Shown here in pieces: positions 53,917-63,035 of a stretch of 64,000 nucleotides of DNA (the first letter of the stretch is position 1; each line of letters starts with the position of its first letter). The notes under the pieces were generated by a model. It did not search any database and had not been told where the DNA came from. It saw only the letters and a program-made list of their open reading frames with translations. A program made the position numbers and the translations under genes. The stretch spans positions 1 to 64,000 of the forward strand of contig NZ_JACAIS010000003.1 of the NCBI RefSeq assembly GCF_030325625.1, given 5' to 3'. The DNA is from Sphingobacterium sp. N143. Lineage in GTDB: Bacteria > Bacteroidota > Bacteroidia > Sphingobacteriales > Sphingobacteriaceae.

Positions 53917-55449
53917 ATGAAACTAAAAACTCTCTTATTCGTATTGCTTGCACTGCCGCTATTTAAACCTGCTTCTGCACAGAAAAAACCTAACATTGTC
54001 ATTATTATTTCGGATGATCATGCCTATCAGACCATTGGAGCCTATGGTTCACCATATGGCAAGACCCCACAGATTGATCGCATTGCTGCTCAAGGAGCCA
54101 TATTTAAAAATGCTTTTGTCAACAATTCCATATGTGGTCCAGCGCGAGCCACTTTGTTGACCGGCAAGTACAGTCATAAAAATGGATTTAAGGATAATGA
54201 AACTTCTGCATTTGACTATAGCCAGGACCTTTTTGTCAAGCAGTTGCAAAATGTGGGCTACAATACCGCCTGGGTGGGTAAGATTCATTTGGGTGACAAA
54301 TTACAGGGCTTCAATTACTACGATATTCTGGTTGGACAGGGAACCTATTTCAATCCGGATTTTATTAGCAAGCAGGGACGTAAACGTACCGAAGGTTACG
54401 TATCTGATATCGTCACCGAGAAAGCGATAAATTGGCTCGATACAGTCGATGCCAATAAACCTTTTTGCTTAGTCATCGGCCACAAGGCTACTCACCGGAC
54501 ATGGATGCCCGATCCAAAAGACTTTGGCACTTATGATACTGTCAATTTTACGTTACCCAAAACCTTCTACGACAATTACCAAAGTAGAGAAGCGGCAACC
54601 TTGCAAGAAATGTCAATTGATAAAGATATGCAGATGGGCTATGACCTTAAGATGTTCAAATCATTAGAAGATATGATGGCGGATGGCAATTTCAAACGGA
54701 TGAACCAAGCTCAAAAAGATAGCTATATTGCCTATTACCGCCCAATTTACGAACAATTAAAACAAGGTAAATTGACAGGTAAACAGCTAGCCGAATGGAA
54801 ATTCAAACGGTATATGATCGATTATCTTAATACGGCTCAATCAATGGACCGAAACATCGGTAAGGTATTAGATTATCTGGATCATAAATCCCTCAGCGAA
54901 AATACAATCGTTATTTATCTATCGGATCAAGGTTTTTATATGGGCGAACACGGCTGGTTTGACAAGCGCTGGATGTATGAGGAATCCTTTCGCACACCTA
55001 TGGTCATGCGTTACCCAGCCTTATTACAGGCACATTCAACCATTGATGCTAAAATCGTTAATGCCGATATTGCACCTACCTTGCTTGAGCTTGCCTCAGT
55101 CAAGAAACCTAAAGATATGCAAGGAGAATCTTTTGTTCATGTACTGAAAAATAATAAAGAAGAACATCGCAAAGATTTATTTTATCATTACTTTGAAAAT
55201 GGAGAACATGCCGTGAGTCCACATTTTGGGGTCCGAGATGACCGTTATAAATTGATCCGTTATTATAAACGCGTGGAAAATTGGGAACTTTTTGATCTTG
55301 AAAAAGATCCAAATGAGCTTCATAATGTATACAAGGATCCCTCTTACCGGAGCGTGGTCAACATGATGAAAAAGAAACTTGTCAATCAAATGCGCAAATT
55401 TGATGACAAAGAGGCAGAGGCTATTTATAAAGTCAATATAGACCATTAA
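53917..55449 (+). CDS. secreted S1-family sulfatase
   Basis: A 510-residue arylsulfatase-type enzyme with a signal peptide (to about 22). Metal-binding Asp residues are in IIISDDHAY, and the formylglycine site CGPAR (Cys73) is followed by ATLLTGKYSH, matching the C-x-P/A-x-R motif that needs activation by an anaerobic-type or FGE maturase. Later landmarks are GKIHLGD, GHKATHRTW, YLSDQGFYMGEHGWFDKRWMYEE and HNVYKDP. The overall pattern resembles S1 enzymes acting on sulfated hexosamines, but the subfamily is not certain. It lies 63 bases after the regulator gene in the same direction. Together with sialidase and hexosaminidase it suggests sulfated sialo-glycans such as mucin O-glycans. No maturase gene is in the window. 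Confidence 0.92.
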   Translation: MKLKTLLFVLLALPLFKPASAQKKPNIVIIISDDHAYQTIGAYGSPYGKTPQIDRIAAQGAIFKNAFVNNSICGPARATLLTGKYSHKNGFKDNETSAFDYSQDLFVKQLQNVGYNTAWVGKIHLGDKLQGFNYYDILVGQGTYFNPDFISKQGRKRTEGYVSDIVTEKAINWLDTVDANKPFCLVIGHKATHRTWMPDPKDFGTYDTVNFTLPKTFYDNYQSREAATLQEMSIDKDMQMGYDLKMFKSLEDMMADGNFKRMNQAQKDSYIAYYRPIYEQLKQGKLTGKQLAEWKFKRYMIDYLNTAQSMDRNIGKVLDYLDHKSLSENTIVIYLSDQGFYMGEHGWFDKRWMYEESFRTPMVMRYPALLQAHSTIDAKIVNADIAPTLLELASVKKPKDMQGESFVHVLKNNKEEHRKDLFYHYFENGEHAVSPHFGVRDDRYKLIRYYKRVENWELFDLEKDPNELHNVYKDPSYRSVVNMMKKKLVNQMRKFDDKEAEAIYKVNIDH

Positions 55450-55452
55450 CAA

Positions 55453-55486
55453 ACTGCGGGTATCCGATTTAATGGATACCCGCAGT
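55453..55486. terminator. bidirectional terminator between sulfatase and susD
   Basis: A 13-bp perfect stem, ACTGCGGGTATCC (55453-55465) with GGATACCCGCAGT (55474-55486), and an 8-base loop. It starts 4 bases after the sulfatase stop and is 63 bases from the stop of the convergent susD. Confidence 0.85.
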
Positions 55487-55548
55487 CGTTTATAAGCAAA
55501 CCACCACTCTTTTAACGGGGATAAGATGTCTCACAACTGCTTCAACAA

Positions 55549-57540
55549 TTAGGGGTTAGCCCCCTGATTAGCAACCAAAGGCCAATTAGGATTTTGATAG
55601 ATCATCGAACCACTCGGATTTCCATCCGTCGACGTTATGCTCAAATGACTTATAGCGATCGGTGACAAATAATGGGCACTTGTCCAGCTATAGCCATTTA
55701 AAACAAGATTATTAGCCGAAAGATTAATCCGATAGGGTCTTAAATATTGACTTTCCTGTGGTGAAGACACATTTGCGGTTTTCCCTGCAGTGCCTGGAAC
55801 GATTAGAGTAGTATTTCCTCCTTGCTTATACCAGTCTTGCATAGGCCCCCAAAGCTTCATTCCCTCGATAATGTATGGATTACTTGTCAATTGATCCAGT
55901 GCTCGCCAACGCTTGAGATCATTAAATCTAAAACCCTCCGCAATCAGCTCCAAACGGCGCTCCCTTCTGATATTATAAAGGATTTTGTCGGAAAGTAATC
56001 GTCCTGCTGAATATGCAGCGAAGTCTCCTTTAGCTTCCTTTTGCATGTCCGTCGCATTCACAGTTATCATAAAATCGGTATTTACACCTGCTCTTTCTCG
56101 GATTTTTGTCCAGTAGCTAGTGGCTTTTGCGTCTATCATTCCCTTTGCAAGATAACTCGCTTCAATATAGTTTAGATAGGCTTCTACGGCACGAAATACA
56201 ATCGAGCCTGTGGTACCCGTTTGCCCCTCAGCTTGGGAAAAAAGATAACTCATTCCTTTTTTTAAAGCGTAACCGGTCACATACCGTGTTTCTGCCAAGC
56301 CGATAATATCAGGTCGCGGCTCTGTCTGCACGCTACCTGTTGTTGAAGTCTGGTTGGTATAACTCAATTCTCCAGGGGCTTTCATAAATAGCTGTAGGCG
56401 ATTATCCCGATTTTTTTTGACGAGGCTAATTGAATCATCACCTGCATACCCAGAGTTTGAAGCATAAATAGGCAACCCATTTTTCATTGTAAAATTTTCC
56501 ACAAGACCTCTTGAATAACCAGAATTGCCACCATTACGATTCATGTAATGATTTACAGCATGTGTAATCCCTAAGGGTAGTGAGTAGCTCCGCCATAAAA
56601 GTACTTCGTTGTAACCATTTAGATTTTCGTCCCCAAACATTTTGAAATAGGGATTAGAAGATGAATTATAACCGTCGTCCTTTGTGTTTCCAACAAGCTC
56701 CACAGCATCAGCCACTTGAACTGCTGCCATCATCGATTGTTCTAAAAAATAACTGATCTCACTATCGATATTGATCGAAAAATTTGGATGTGATTTTGCA
56801 CCCGGCCAGCCAGCTCCTCCAGGAACAAACGCTGTTCCTTTATGATATTTTAACCAAGAGCCTTCAAATAGCCCTACTCGCGATTTGAAAAGTAATGCGG
56901 CCTTTTTTGAAATACGATTTTTCCCGTCTGGGGCAACATCATTCAATAGCGTAATCGCGGAATCTAAATCTGAAAGGATAAATCTAACTACCATATTCCT
57001 AGGTTGACGAATTGAAGCAGCCCTCAGCTCTTCCATATGATCTTTCAGTGTATGTTTAACAATTGGAAAATCACCTAGTGACTGTACTTTATTGAAATAT
57101 TCATACGCTCGCAAAAAATAGGCTTCACCCACGTAATGGTTTATATTTGCCGAATTTCCAGTTAATTTGCCATCCTTCCATTTGGGAAGTACTTGTTCGA
57201 GAAAATAGTTTAACTGCCTAATCTGAGTAAAATCCCACTCTCCCCCCGAACTTGGCACTCGCCATTCTCCGGGAACCCAACGTGTGGAATACCCCGAAGT
57301 CACCTGATTATCGGTACCGTTATCATTAGCAAAGATACCCAGTCCCCAACCAGCGTGTGATGGAAAGTTATACCGACCAACGGTATAGGCTGCTAAGTCT
57401 GCTTCAGTGTTTAAATATTCTTTTGGTGTCACATTAGACAAAGGCTCTCTGTCCAAATACTTATTGCAGGAATTCAGCGTTAGAATAAGTGTTAGCGACA
57501 ACCCCCAAATGATTGTCGAAAAATAGTATGTCGTTTTCAT
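55549..57540 (-). CDS. RagB/SusD family nutrient uptake lipoprotein
   Basis: A 663-residue SusD homologue. The lipobox is LTLNSCNKYLDREPLS (Cys about 25), with N-terminal EYLNTEADLAAYTVGRYNF, the helical GEAYFLRAYEYFNKVQSLGDFPIVKH segment (about 127-152), and ILYNIRRERRLELIAEGFRFNDLKRW (about 535-560). It ends with ISHLSITSTDGNPSGSMIYQNPNWP. It lies 10 bases after its susC and is the last gene of the ECF-controlled unit. No glycoside hydrolase follows on this strand, so the pair must depend on enzymes from elsewhere, possibly the sulfatase and nan enzymes next door. Confidence 0.95.
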   Translation of the reverse strand: MKTTYYFSTIIWGLSLTLILTLNSCNKYLDREPLSNVTPKEYLNTEADLAAYTVGRYNFPSHAGWGLGIFANDNGTDNQVTSGYSTRWVPGEWRVPSSGGEWDFTQIRQLNYFLEQVLPKWKDGKLTGNSANINHYVGEAYFLRAYEYFNKVQSLGDFPIVKHTLKDHMEELRAASIRQPRNMVVRFILSDLDSAITLLNDVAPDGKNRISKKAALLFKSRVGLFEGSWLKYHKGTAFVPGGAGWPGAKSHPNFSINIDSEISYFLEQSMMAAVQVADAVELVGNTKDDGYNSSSNPYFKMFGDENLNGYNEVLLWRSYSLPLGITHAVNHYMNRNGGNSGYSRGLVENFTMKNGLPIYASNSGYAGDDSISLVKKNRDNRLQLFMKAPGELSYTNQTSTTGSVQTEPRPDIIGLAETRYVTGYALKKGMSYLFSQAEGQTGTTGSIVFRAVEAYLNYIEASYLAKGMIDAKATSYWTKIRERAGVNTDFMITVNATDMQKEAKGDFAAYSAGRLLSDKILYNIRRERRLELIAEGFRFNDLKRWRALDQLTSNPYIIEGMKLWGPMQDWYKQGGNTTLIVPGTAGKTANVSSPQESQYLRPYRINLSANNLVLNGYSWTSAHYLSPIAISHLSITSTDGNPSGSMIYQNPNWPLVANQGANP

Positions 57541-57550
57541 CTCTATCTGT

Positions 57551-60500
57551 TTAAAAATTTATATTTAGTCCAAAAGAATACGTCGTTGAAAATGGATATG
57601 TTTTACCATCATTCCAGCCCCCAAGTCCAACAGTCTCCGGGTCAAAAACCTTAGCCATTTTGGTAAAAGTCAACAAATTCTCTCCTGATGCATAAACACG
57701 AATTTTTGAAAATCCTATTTTGTTCAATAGTTGGGGAGAAAACGTATAGCCCAGCTGAGCATTCTTTAAACGCAAATAAGCAGCGTTTTGTAAATATCTA
57801 GTTTGTGTTTGTTGGTTTTTCGAGGTATTAAAATAAGGTCTTGGTAAATACGAATCTTTATTAATACCCAAAACACCATTTTGTACCATAATAGAATTCT
57901 CATCACGATAGAAATCCATATTTTCTACAAATCCAGAAGATTGCCACATGCCACCATTCGCTCCCCAAAAATATGGGCCATTGGGCATGTAATCACGTTT
58001 TCCTACACCCTGCAAGAATATTCCCAGATCGAACCCTTTGTAATTAAGGCTTAAGTCAAAACTATAGCGATAACGTGGAGCCGAATTTCCTATGATTGTC
58101 AGATCCCCAGGATTTGCCAGCGTATTAGCTCCATTATTGACCTGGCCGTCTCCATTGAGATCAGCATACATAATATCACCAGCTTGCCAGTTTGTTCCAA
58201 AAGATTGTTTAGCGTTAGTAAGGTGGGCTGCCATTTCTTCTGCGCTCTGTGCTATTCCTAAAGTTTGGTACCCCCAGATTTCCCCATTCTTCCGCCCATC
58301 ATACCAAGTACTCAACGTACCTGTTGGATTGGGATATTTGGTAACTGTCTGGCGATCATCGGAAAGCACCCCTCTCACGCTATAATTTAATTTACCGATA
58401 TGATCTTTCCAATTTAGTTCAATTTCAAAGCCTTTGGAATTCATCTCGGCGTTGTTTAAGCGGGGTACAGCTGTGCCCAAAATGACAGGTAGCTCTGGTG
58501 CTGGCCCTATCATATCAAAGGTATTTCGACGATAGACTTCAAGAGATAAACCTAAGCGATTCGAAAGTGCTTGTACATCCAGGCCTATGTTCCAGCTGGA
58601 TACGCGTTCCCAGGTCAATGTCGACGCAATAAGCCCGGGAGCACCAGCTGTATTGGATTTTTGTCCATTCAAAAGCCATATGCCACTGGCAATACTTACT
58701 GGCATTGTCGCATAAAAAGGATACCAATTGTCCGTATATTGATTTCCCAACTCGCCATAGGAACCACGCAATTTAAACATGGATACATGCTCCTTAATAG
58801 GCCAAAAGGATTCATTTGCTAGGTTCCATCCTACGGAAACGGACGGAAACAGATTCCATCGCAAATCTCTTGGAAAACGTGAAGAACCATCGTACCGACC
58901 ATTAGCTTCAAAAAGATACTTATCTTTGTAACTATAGTTAAAACGTCCAAAAAATCCGGCGGTGGCCCAATGTTGATAACCACCCGATGCTCTCGGATTG
59001 GTGGTGGCGGTATTCAATGTCGGCACGTTATCTGTGATTAAATCACTCATGCTGCCATTAAGGTCCCTATATTTGTTCAGTTCTGAATTGAAACCACCTA
59101 AAATTTTAAAATGGTGATCATCGTTGATATCAATGGAATAATCCGAAAACAAATTGGTACTGAAATATTCATCTTTCCGATTGTACTCCGACACATTGGT
59201 ATATCCTGCCGCATTGTATCCTACTGCAACGGGAAAAGGGTTTCCTTTGGCGTCATTTGAATAAGCTCTCAAGATTTCAGCATGATCATTTTGACTTGTA
59301 ATGCGATAATTTACATTCCCGGTTATATTCCAGTTTTTGATTGGTTGATAATGCAATTGTAACTGTTGATAGAGAAAATCTTTCTGAAATTTTGAACGAC
59401 CTCCTTGCTGCAGCTGCAAAATTTCACTAGGTTCGGCATAATTTCCATTAGGATCATATAACGGTATAGTGGGCCATCTTCGAGCTATATTATGATAATA
59501 TAGATCATTCATATGACTTGCTTTTCCATAATCTTCCCGCACAAAACGTGTATTGGACATGAGATCCAATTTATCATTGATCTTGGCATTTATCTTAGTA
59601 GAGAAAGAATAGCGTTGGAAATTGTCCTTAGCAAATCGATTCAAACCCTTTTGATCCATATAATTTGCAGAACTATAAAAATTAAGTTTATCAGTACCAC
59701 CATTCAAACTAAGTGTATGTTCATGGGAAGTTGTAAAATCTCGATAAAACTCTTTAAACCAATTGGTATTTCCATTGGAACCTGTGTAATATTGAAACCT
59801 ATTATTCGCATCAGCTGTTGTTGTCGCCTCTATTTCTCCTTTTTGATAAGCTTCAATTCGGTCCAAAACTTCTTGTGAAAATTTTGCTCCCTCGCCATCG
59901 TTTGCTGCAACCTCATTGAAATAGTAAGCAAATGTTTTGGAATCTAACATCGTGGGTAGCCCTCGTGGCTTGCCTAATCTTATATTATTGCTATAATTTG
60001 CAGTTATCTTGCCTGATTTTCCAGACTTTGTCGTAATGAGAATAACACCAAAAGGTGCCCTCGACCCGTAAATAGCCGACGCAGCAGCATCTTTAAGTAC
60101 CGTAATATTTTCAATATCCTGAGGATTCAAAGCATTCATATTACCTTCCATTCCATCAATCAAAACCAAAACTGATGAACTTGACCCCACACCTATCGTT
60201 CCAGCACCGCGAATATTGACACTTAGATTTTGATTTAGCTCGCCCCCCAATCCAGTAGTCTGTAAATTTAGCCCAGGGATCATTCCCTGTAAAGCTTGTC
60301 CAACATTCTGTACAGGCCTTGATTCCAACTCTTTGCCATCAATAGAAGAAACTGCACCAGTCAAATTTGCTTTCTTTTGTGTTCCATATCCCACAACTAC
60401 GACTTCTTCCAAGGCCCTATCCTGCACTGACATCGTCAACAGTATTGGAGTGCGACTCGCATTTTGACTCACAGTAGCATATCCCACATAGGAAAAATCT

Positions 60501-61057
60501 AAAACGGATCTTTCATTCGCTACTTTTAAATTGAATGTGCCATCTTCTGCTGTCAATACAGAATTAGAGGTGCCTCTTTCTGTTACAGTCACACCTGCCA
60601 TGGGTTCACCCAAGGCATTTAAGACTGTCCCTTTAACCGCTATTTTATCTAATTTTTGACCTGAAATAATTTTTGATGTATTTCGCTCCCTGGGTTTAAC
60701 AATAATCGTCTTCCCTTCAATCACAAAATCTAGATCCTGTCCTGTCAAAGCTTTCTTCAACACCAATCGCAAGTCTAATTTCGAGCCCGAATAAGTGACC
60801 AATTTTTTGCTTTGTAGAATATCCGAATCATAGATGATCTGATATCCTGTTTGTCGGCGGATCTCTTTTAAGACTTCAGCTAGCGGTGCATTTTTTAAAT
60901 TCAGATTTAGCTCTTGAGCCTTTACTAAAGAAAAATTTTGGAGGGCCATTAAAGCGAAAATAGTACCAATTCTTGATGATCGCTTGAGAAAAGTGAAGGC
61001 AGATTCATTTCCAACTAGCCAAAATTTGTTTTTTTTTAGGTGAAATTTTTTATTCAT
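57551..61057 (-). CDS. SusC/RagA family TonB-linked receptor with N-terminal STN signalling domain
   Basis: A receptor of about 1168 residues. I prefer the Met at 61057 (NKKFHLKKN), although the frame is open to 61093. After the signal region comes a secretin/TonB short N-terminal domain (LNLNLKNAPLAEVLKEIRRQTGYQIIYDSDIL, then FVIEGKTIIVKPRE). It is followed by a carboxypeptidase-like domain, TonB box EEVVVVGYGTQKKANLTGAV, plug (LNQNLSVNIRGAGTI, VLKDAAASAIYGSRAPFGVILITTKSG) and a barrel ending in FGLNINF. The STN domain contacts the FecR anti-sigma factor across the periplasm, so substrate binding can switch on the ECF sigma factor encoded just upstream. It is the only one of the four SusC proteins here with this domain. 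Confidence 0.95.
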   Translation of the reverse strand: MNKKFHLKKNKFWLVGNESAFTFLKRSSRIGTIFALMALQNFSLVKAQELNLNLKNAPLAEVLKEIRRQTGYQIIYDSDILQSKKLVTYSGSKLDLRLVLKKALTGQDLDFVIEGKTIIVKPRERNTSKIISGQKLDKIAVKGTVLNALGEPMAGVTVTERGTSNSVLTAEDGTFNLKVANERSVLDFSYVGYATVSQNASRTPILLTMSVQDRALEEVVVVGYGTQKKANLTGAVSSIDGKELESRPVQNVGQALQGMIPGLNLQTTGLGGELNQNLSVNIRGAGTIGVGSSSSVLVLIDGMEGNMNALNPQDIENITVLKDAAASAIYGSRAPFGVILITTKSGKSGKITANYSNNIRLGKPRGLPTMLDSKTFAYYFNEVAANDGEGAKFSQEVLDRIEAYQKGEIEATTTADANNRFQYYTGSNGNTNWFKEFYRDFTTSHEHTLSLNGGTDKLNFYSSANYMDQKGLNRFAKDNFQRYSFSTKINAKINDKLDLMSNTRFVREDYGKASHMNDLYYHNIARRWPTIPLYDPNGNYAEPSEILQLQQGGRSKFQKDFLYQQLQLHYQPIKNWNITGNVNYRITSQNDHAEILRAYSNDAKGNPFPVAVGYNAAGYTNVSEYNRKDEYFSTNLFSDYSIDINDDHHFKILGGFNSELNKYRDLNGSMSDLITDNVPTLNTATTNPRASGGYQHWATAGFFGRFNYSYKDKYLFEANGRYDGSSRFPRDLRWNLFPSVSVGWNLANESFWPIKEHVSMFKLRGSYGELGNQYTDNWYPFYATMPVSIASGIWLLNGQKSNTAGAPGLIASTLTWERVSSWNIGLDVQALSNRLGLSLEVYRRNTFDMIGPAPELPVILGTAVPRLNNAEMNSKGFEIELNWKDHIGKLNYSVRGVLSDDRQTVTKYPNPTGTLSTWYDGRKNGEIWGYQTLGIAQSAEEMAAHLTNAKQSFGTNWQAGDIMYADLNGDGQVNNGANTLANPGDLTIIGNSAPRYRYSFDLSLNYKGFDLGIFLQGVGKRDYMPNGPYFWGANGGMWQSSGFVENMDFYRDENSIMVQNGVLGINKDSYLPRPYFNTSKNQQTQTRYLQNAAYLRLKNAQLGYTFSPQLLNKIGFSKIRVYASGENLLTFTKMAKVFDPETVGLGGWNDGKTYPFSTTYSFGLNINF

Positions 61058-61127
61058 ATTTTTAGGTTTATTGTAAATGGGGACTTTCCCCAATTCTACA
61101 ATAAAGAGTCTTCCAAACTCAGTTACC

Positions 61128-62117
61128 CTAAAAACTATTTTGAAAAACTATTTTATGGCCTTCCAAATTGATATCCATATTGCCTGATTTTTTTATAAGA
61201 TCTAAAATTTCAGAAAAAGGACGATCTCTTTTAAGAAATAATGTAAAATTCCGTTTTGGAACTTTATTGGCATCAAAATGAATGGGATAAATATTAGCAA
61301 GATCTGAAAGAATATAGCTTAAGCTTTTGTTTTCGTAATATAAGTTACCATCTTTCCAAGAGGTATAGTCTTCAGTTATAGCAATTGTTTTACTGATAGC
61401 CCCCTGCTCATTTAGCACGGCCCGCTCTCCAGGAGAAAGTGACGCATTTTTTCCAGATTTAGTACTTCTTAAAGCGATTCTTCCCTCTGTTAAAACAGCT
61501 TCTTCTACCTTTCCTCTCGACAAAACATTGAACTTAGTACCTAAAACGGAAATACGCTGACCTTCGGTCAGGACAACAAGTTTTTGCTTCTTTCCATACT
61601 GTTCCTTATGAGAAGCTTCAAAAAAAGCTTCTCCTTTTAGCTTCACGACCCTATTTTCTAAAAAATTTCCTTTATAACTCAATTCAGAGTTGGAATTGAG
61701 AAATACTGTTGTCCCATCTTTTAACAAAACCTTATAAAAGCCGCCAACACCAACACGCAAAACAACATCATCAAACTGAGAAACTGATGATTCTGTCTGT
61801 TCAATAATCAACATATTGTTTTTTTTGCTGACTTTGAAAGGTTTGTCTCCACTATTCCTCCATGCTGTAAGCGGAACAGGCTTTGATCCTGAAATTGTAA
61901 TATCGCCAGCTGTAATATCGGCATAAATATGTTCCGCTTGTTTAGGCGAAAAATCATTAGAACGCAAATAAAAAATGATTAAACTAACGGAAATAGATAA
62001 AACAAAAAATAGGATGCTTCCATTCAACAAACGTTTTTTACGCTCCTTCGCACTAATAGTTGCTTGAATACGATCAAAAGTTTGTTTTTTTATATCTTCT
62101 CTATCGTTTAGGGACAT
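61128..62117 (-). CDS. FecR family anti-sigma factor
   Basis: A 329-residue inner-membrane anti-sigma regulator. A short cytoplasmic N-terminus (about 1-30) is followed by one transmembrane helix (about 31-50, NGSILFFVLSISVSLIIFYL). The periplasmic FecR domain (about 110-215) has VVLRVGVGGFYKVLLKDGTTVFLNSNSELSY, RVVKLKGEAFFEASH and ISVLGTKFNVLSR, and a DUF4974 C-terminal domain (about 250-329) has YENKSLSYILSDLANIYPIHF. The N-terminal sigma-binding part is short compared with many FecRs. It lies 71 bases after the sigma gene, with a TTTGTA-A-TACAAA palindrome between, and 70 bases before the STN-type susC. Confidence 0.95.
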   Translation of the reverse strand: MSLNDREDIKKQTFDRIQATISAKERKKRLLNGSILFFVLSISVSLIIFYLRSNDFSPKQAEHIYADITAGDITISGSKPVPLTAWRNSGDKPFKVSKKNNMLIIEQTESSVSQFDDVVLRVGVGGFYKVLLKDGTTVFLNSNSELSYKGNFLENRVVKLKGEAFFEASHKEQYGKKQKLVVLTEGQRISVLGTKFNVLSRGKVEEAVLTEGRIALRSTKSGKNASLSPGERAVLNEQGAISKTIAITEDYTSWKDGNLYYENKSLSYILSDLANIYPIHFDANKVPKRNFTLFLKRDRPFSEILDLIKKSGNMDINLEGHKIVFQNSF

Positions 62118-62154
62118 ATGCGTATAATACGGGTGAATTTAAAGGTTTTAATTG

Positions 62155-62167
62155 TTTGTAATACAAA
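62155..62167. promoter_or_regulatory. palindrome between ECF sigma and fecR genes
   Basis: TTTGTA, A, TACAAA is a perfect 6-1-6 inverted repeat sharing the TGTAnTACA core of the operator at 62801-62815. It may be a second, weaker site for the same regulator or an RNA hairpin between the genes. Confidence 0.3.
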
Positions 62168-62188
62168 ATAACGAAAAGGTTAATATAA

Positions 62189-62725
62189 TTATAAGGCTTT
62201 TCGTAATTTATTCAAGACTTTTGATATATGATATTCAACAGATTTAATACTTAGATTCATTTTTTTTGCGATTTGTTTGTAGGATAAATCATCTTCGCGG
62301 CTCATAATAAAAATTGCTCTCGTTTTGTTCGGAAGCCTTGCTATTAACTTATCAAGCTGATCGGAAAGCTCTTTATATAGAAGTTCATCATGATCATTAG
62401 ATATATCTAACATCAGCTGTTCCTCCACTTCATTTAATCTACGCAGTTTTCCCAACAACTTAAAACATCTGTTTTTCGTACAAATGAACAAATAATCTTT
62501 AAGCGATGAATGAATGTCTAATCGATTATGCCGCGCCCATAATTCGGTAAAAACATCATGAATAACATCCTGAGCAAGATACTCCTCTTTCATTATTCGA
62601 AGCGCAAAATTATACAATCCATCCCAGTAAAAATTATAAACTAGGGAAAATGCTTGCATATCTCCTTCTTTTAGACATAGTAATATTTTGTGTTCTATTT
62701 GACTTTCCACTTGATTCGATTCCAT
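62189..62725 (-). CDS. ECF RNA polymerase sigma-70 factor
   Basis: A 178-residue ECF sigma factor of the Bacteroidota FecI-like group. The sigma2 region is at about 18-85 (FSLVYNFYWDGLYNFALRIMKEEYLAQDVIHDVFTELWARH), with SLKDYLFICTKNRCFKLLGKLRR after it. The sigma4 region is at about 120-175 (LIARLPNKTRAIFIMSREDDLSYKQIAKKMNLSIKSVEYHISKVLNKLRK). Sigma3 is absent, as expected. It is the first gene of sigma-fecR-susC-susD and should drive that locus when the STN receptor signals. Its own promoter region carries the perfect TTATGTATTACATAA palindrome. Confidence 0.95.
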   Translation of the reverse strand: MESNQVESQIEHKILLCLKEGDMQAFSLVYNFYWDGLYNFALRIMKEEYLAQDVIHDVFTELWARHNRLDIHSSLKDYLFICTKNRCFKLLGKLRRLNEVEEQLMLDISNDHDELLYKELSDQLDKLIARLPNKTRAIFIMSREDDLSYKQIAKKMNLSIKSVEYHISKVLNKLRKAL

Positions 62726-63035
62726 ATTGGTATTTAAATGTTCTAGGTTAGCAGAATGTTTTTAAGATTAATTGGTTAGATTAAGAATATGCTAACAGTA
62801 TTATGTATTACATAAAGTACAATATTAAGACTTTTTTATAAATGTATGTCATGATATATAAATTTTTTAAATAAAAAAATCATCCCAATTTTGCTTTGAC
62901 TAGAAATTATATTGCTCTTTTTATTACCTTGGTATATTGATATTTTTATTTCATTGAAGGATACCATGATAAAAACAAGAATGATATAAACATTTCAAAG
63001 ATAATAGTATTCAAAAACCTATAAATTGATCACAT
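62726..63035. other. divergent region between two ECF sigma genes
   Basis: This very AT-rich gap holds the promoters of two opposite ECF sigma genes. On the minus side a TAATATTG -7-like box (62827-62820) is followed by the operator palindrome at 62801-62815. No good TAnnTTTG box was found for the plus-strand sigma gene. Confidence 0.45.
62801..62815. promoter_or_regulatory. perfect operator palindrome upstream of the ECF sigma gene
   Basis: TTATGTA, T, TACATAA is a perfect 7-1-7 inverted repeat about 75 bases before the sigma start. It lies 4 bases downstream of a TAATATTG box, nearly the same position as operator site 1 relative to the nan susC -7 box. It matches site 1 in 14 of 15 bases. 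Confidence 0.6.
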
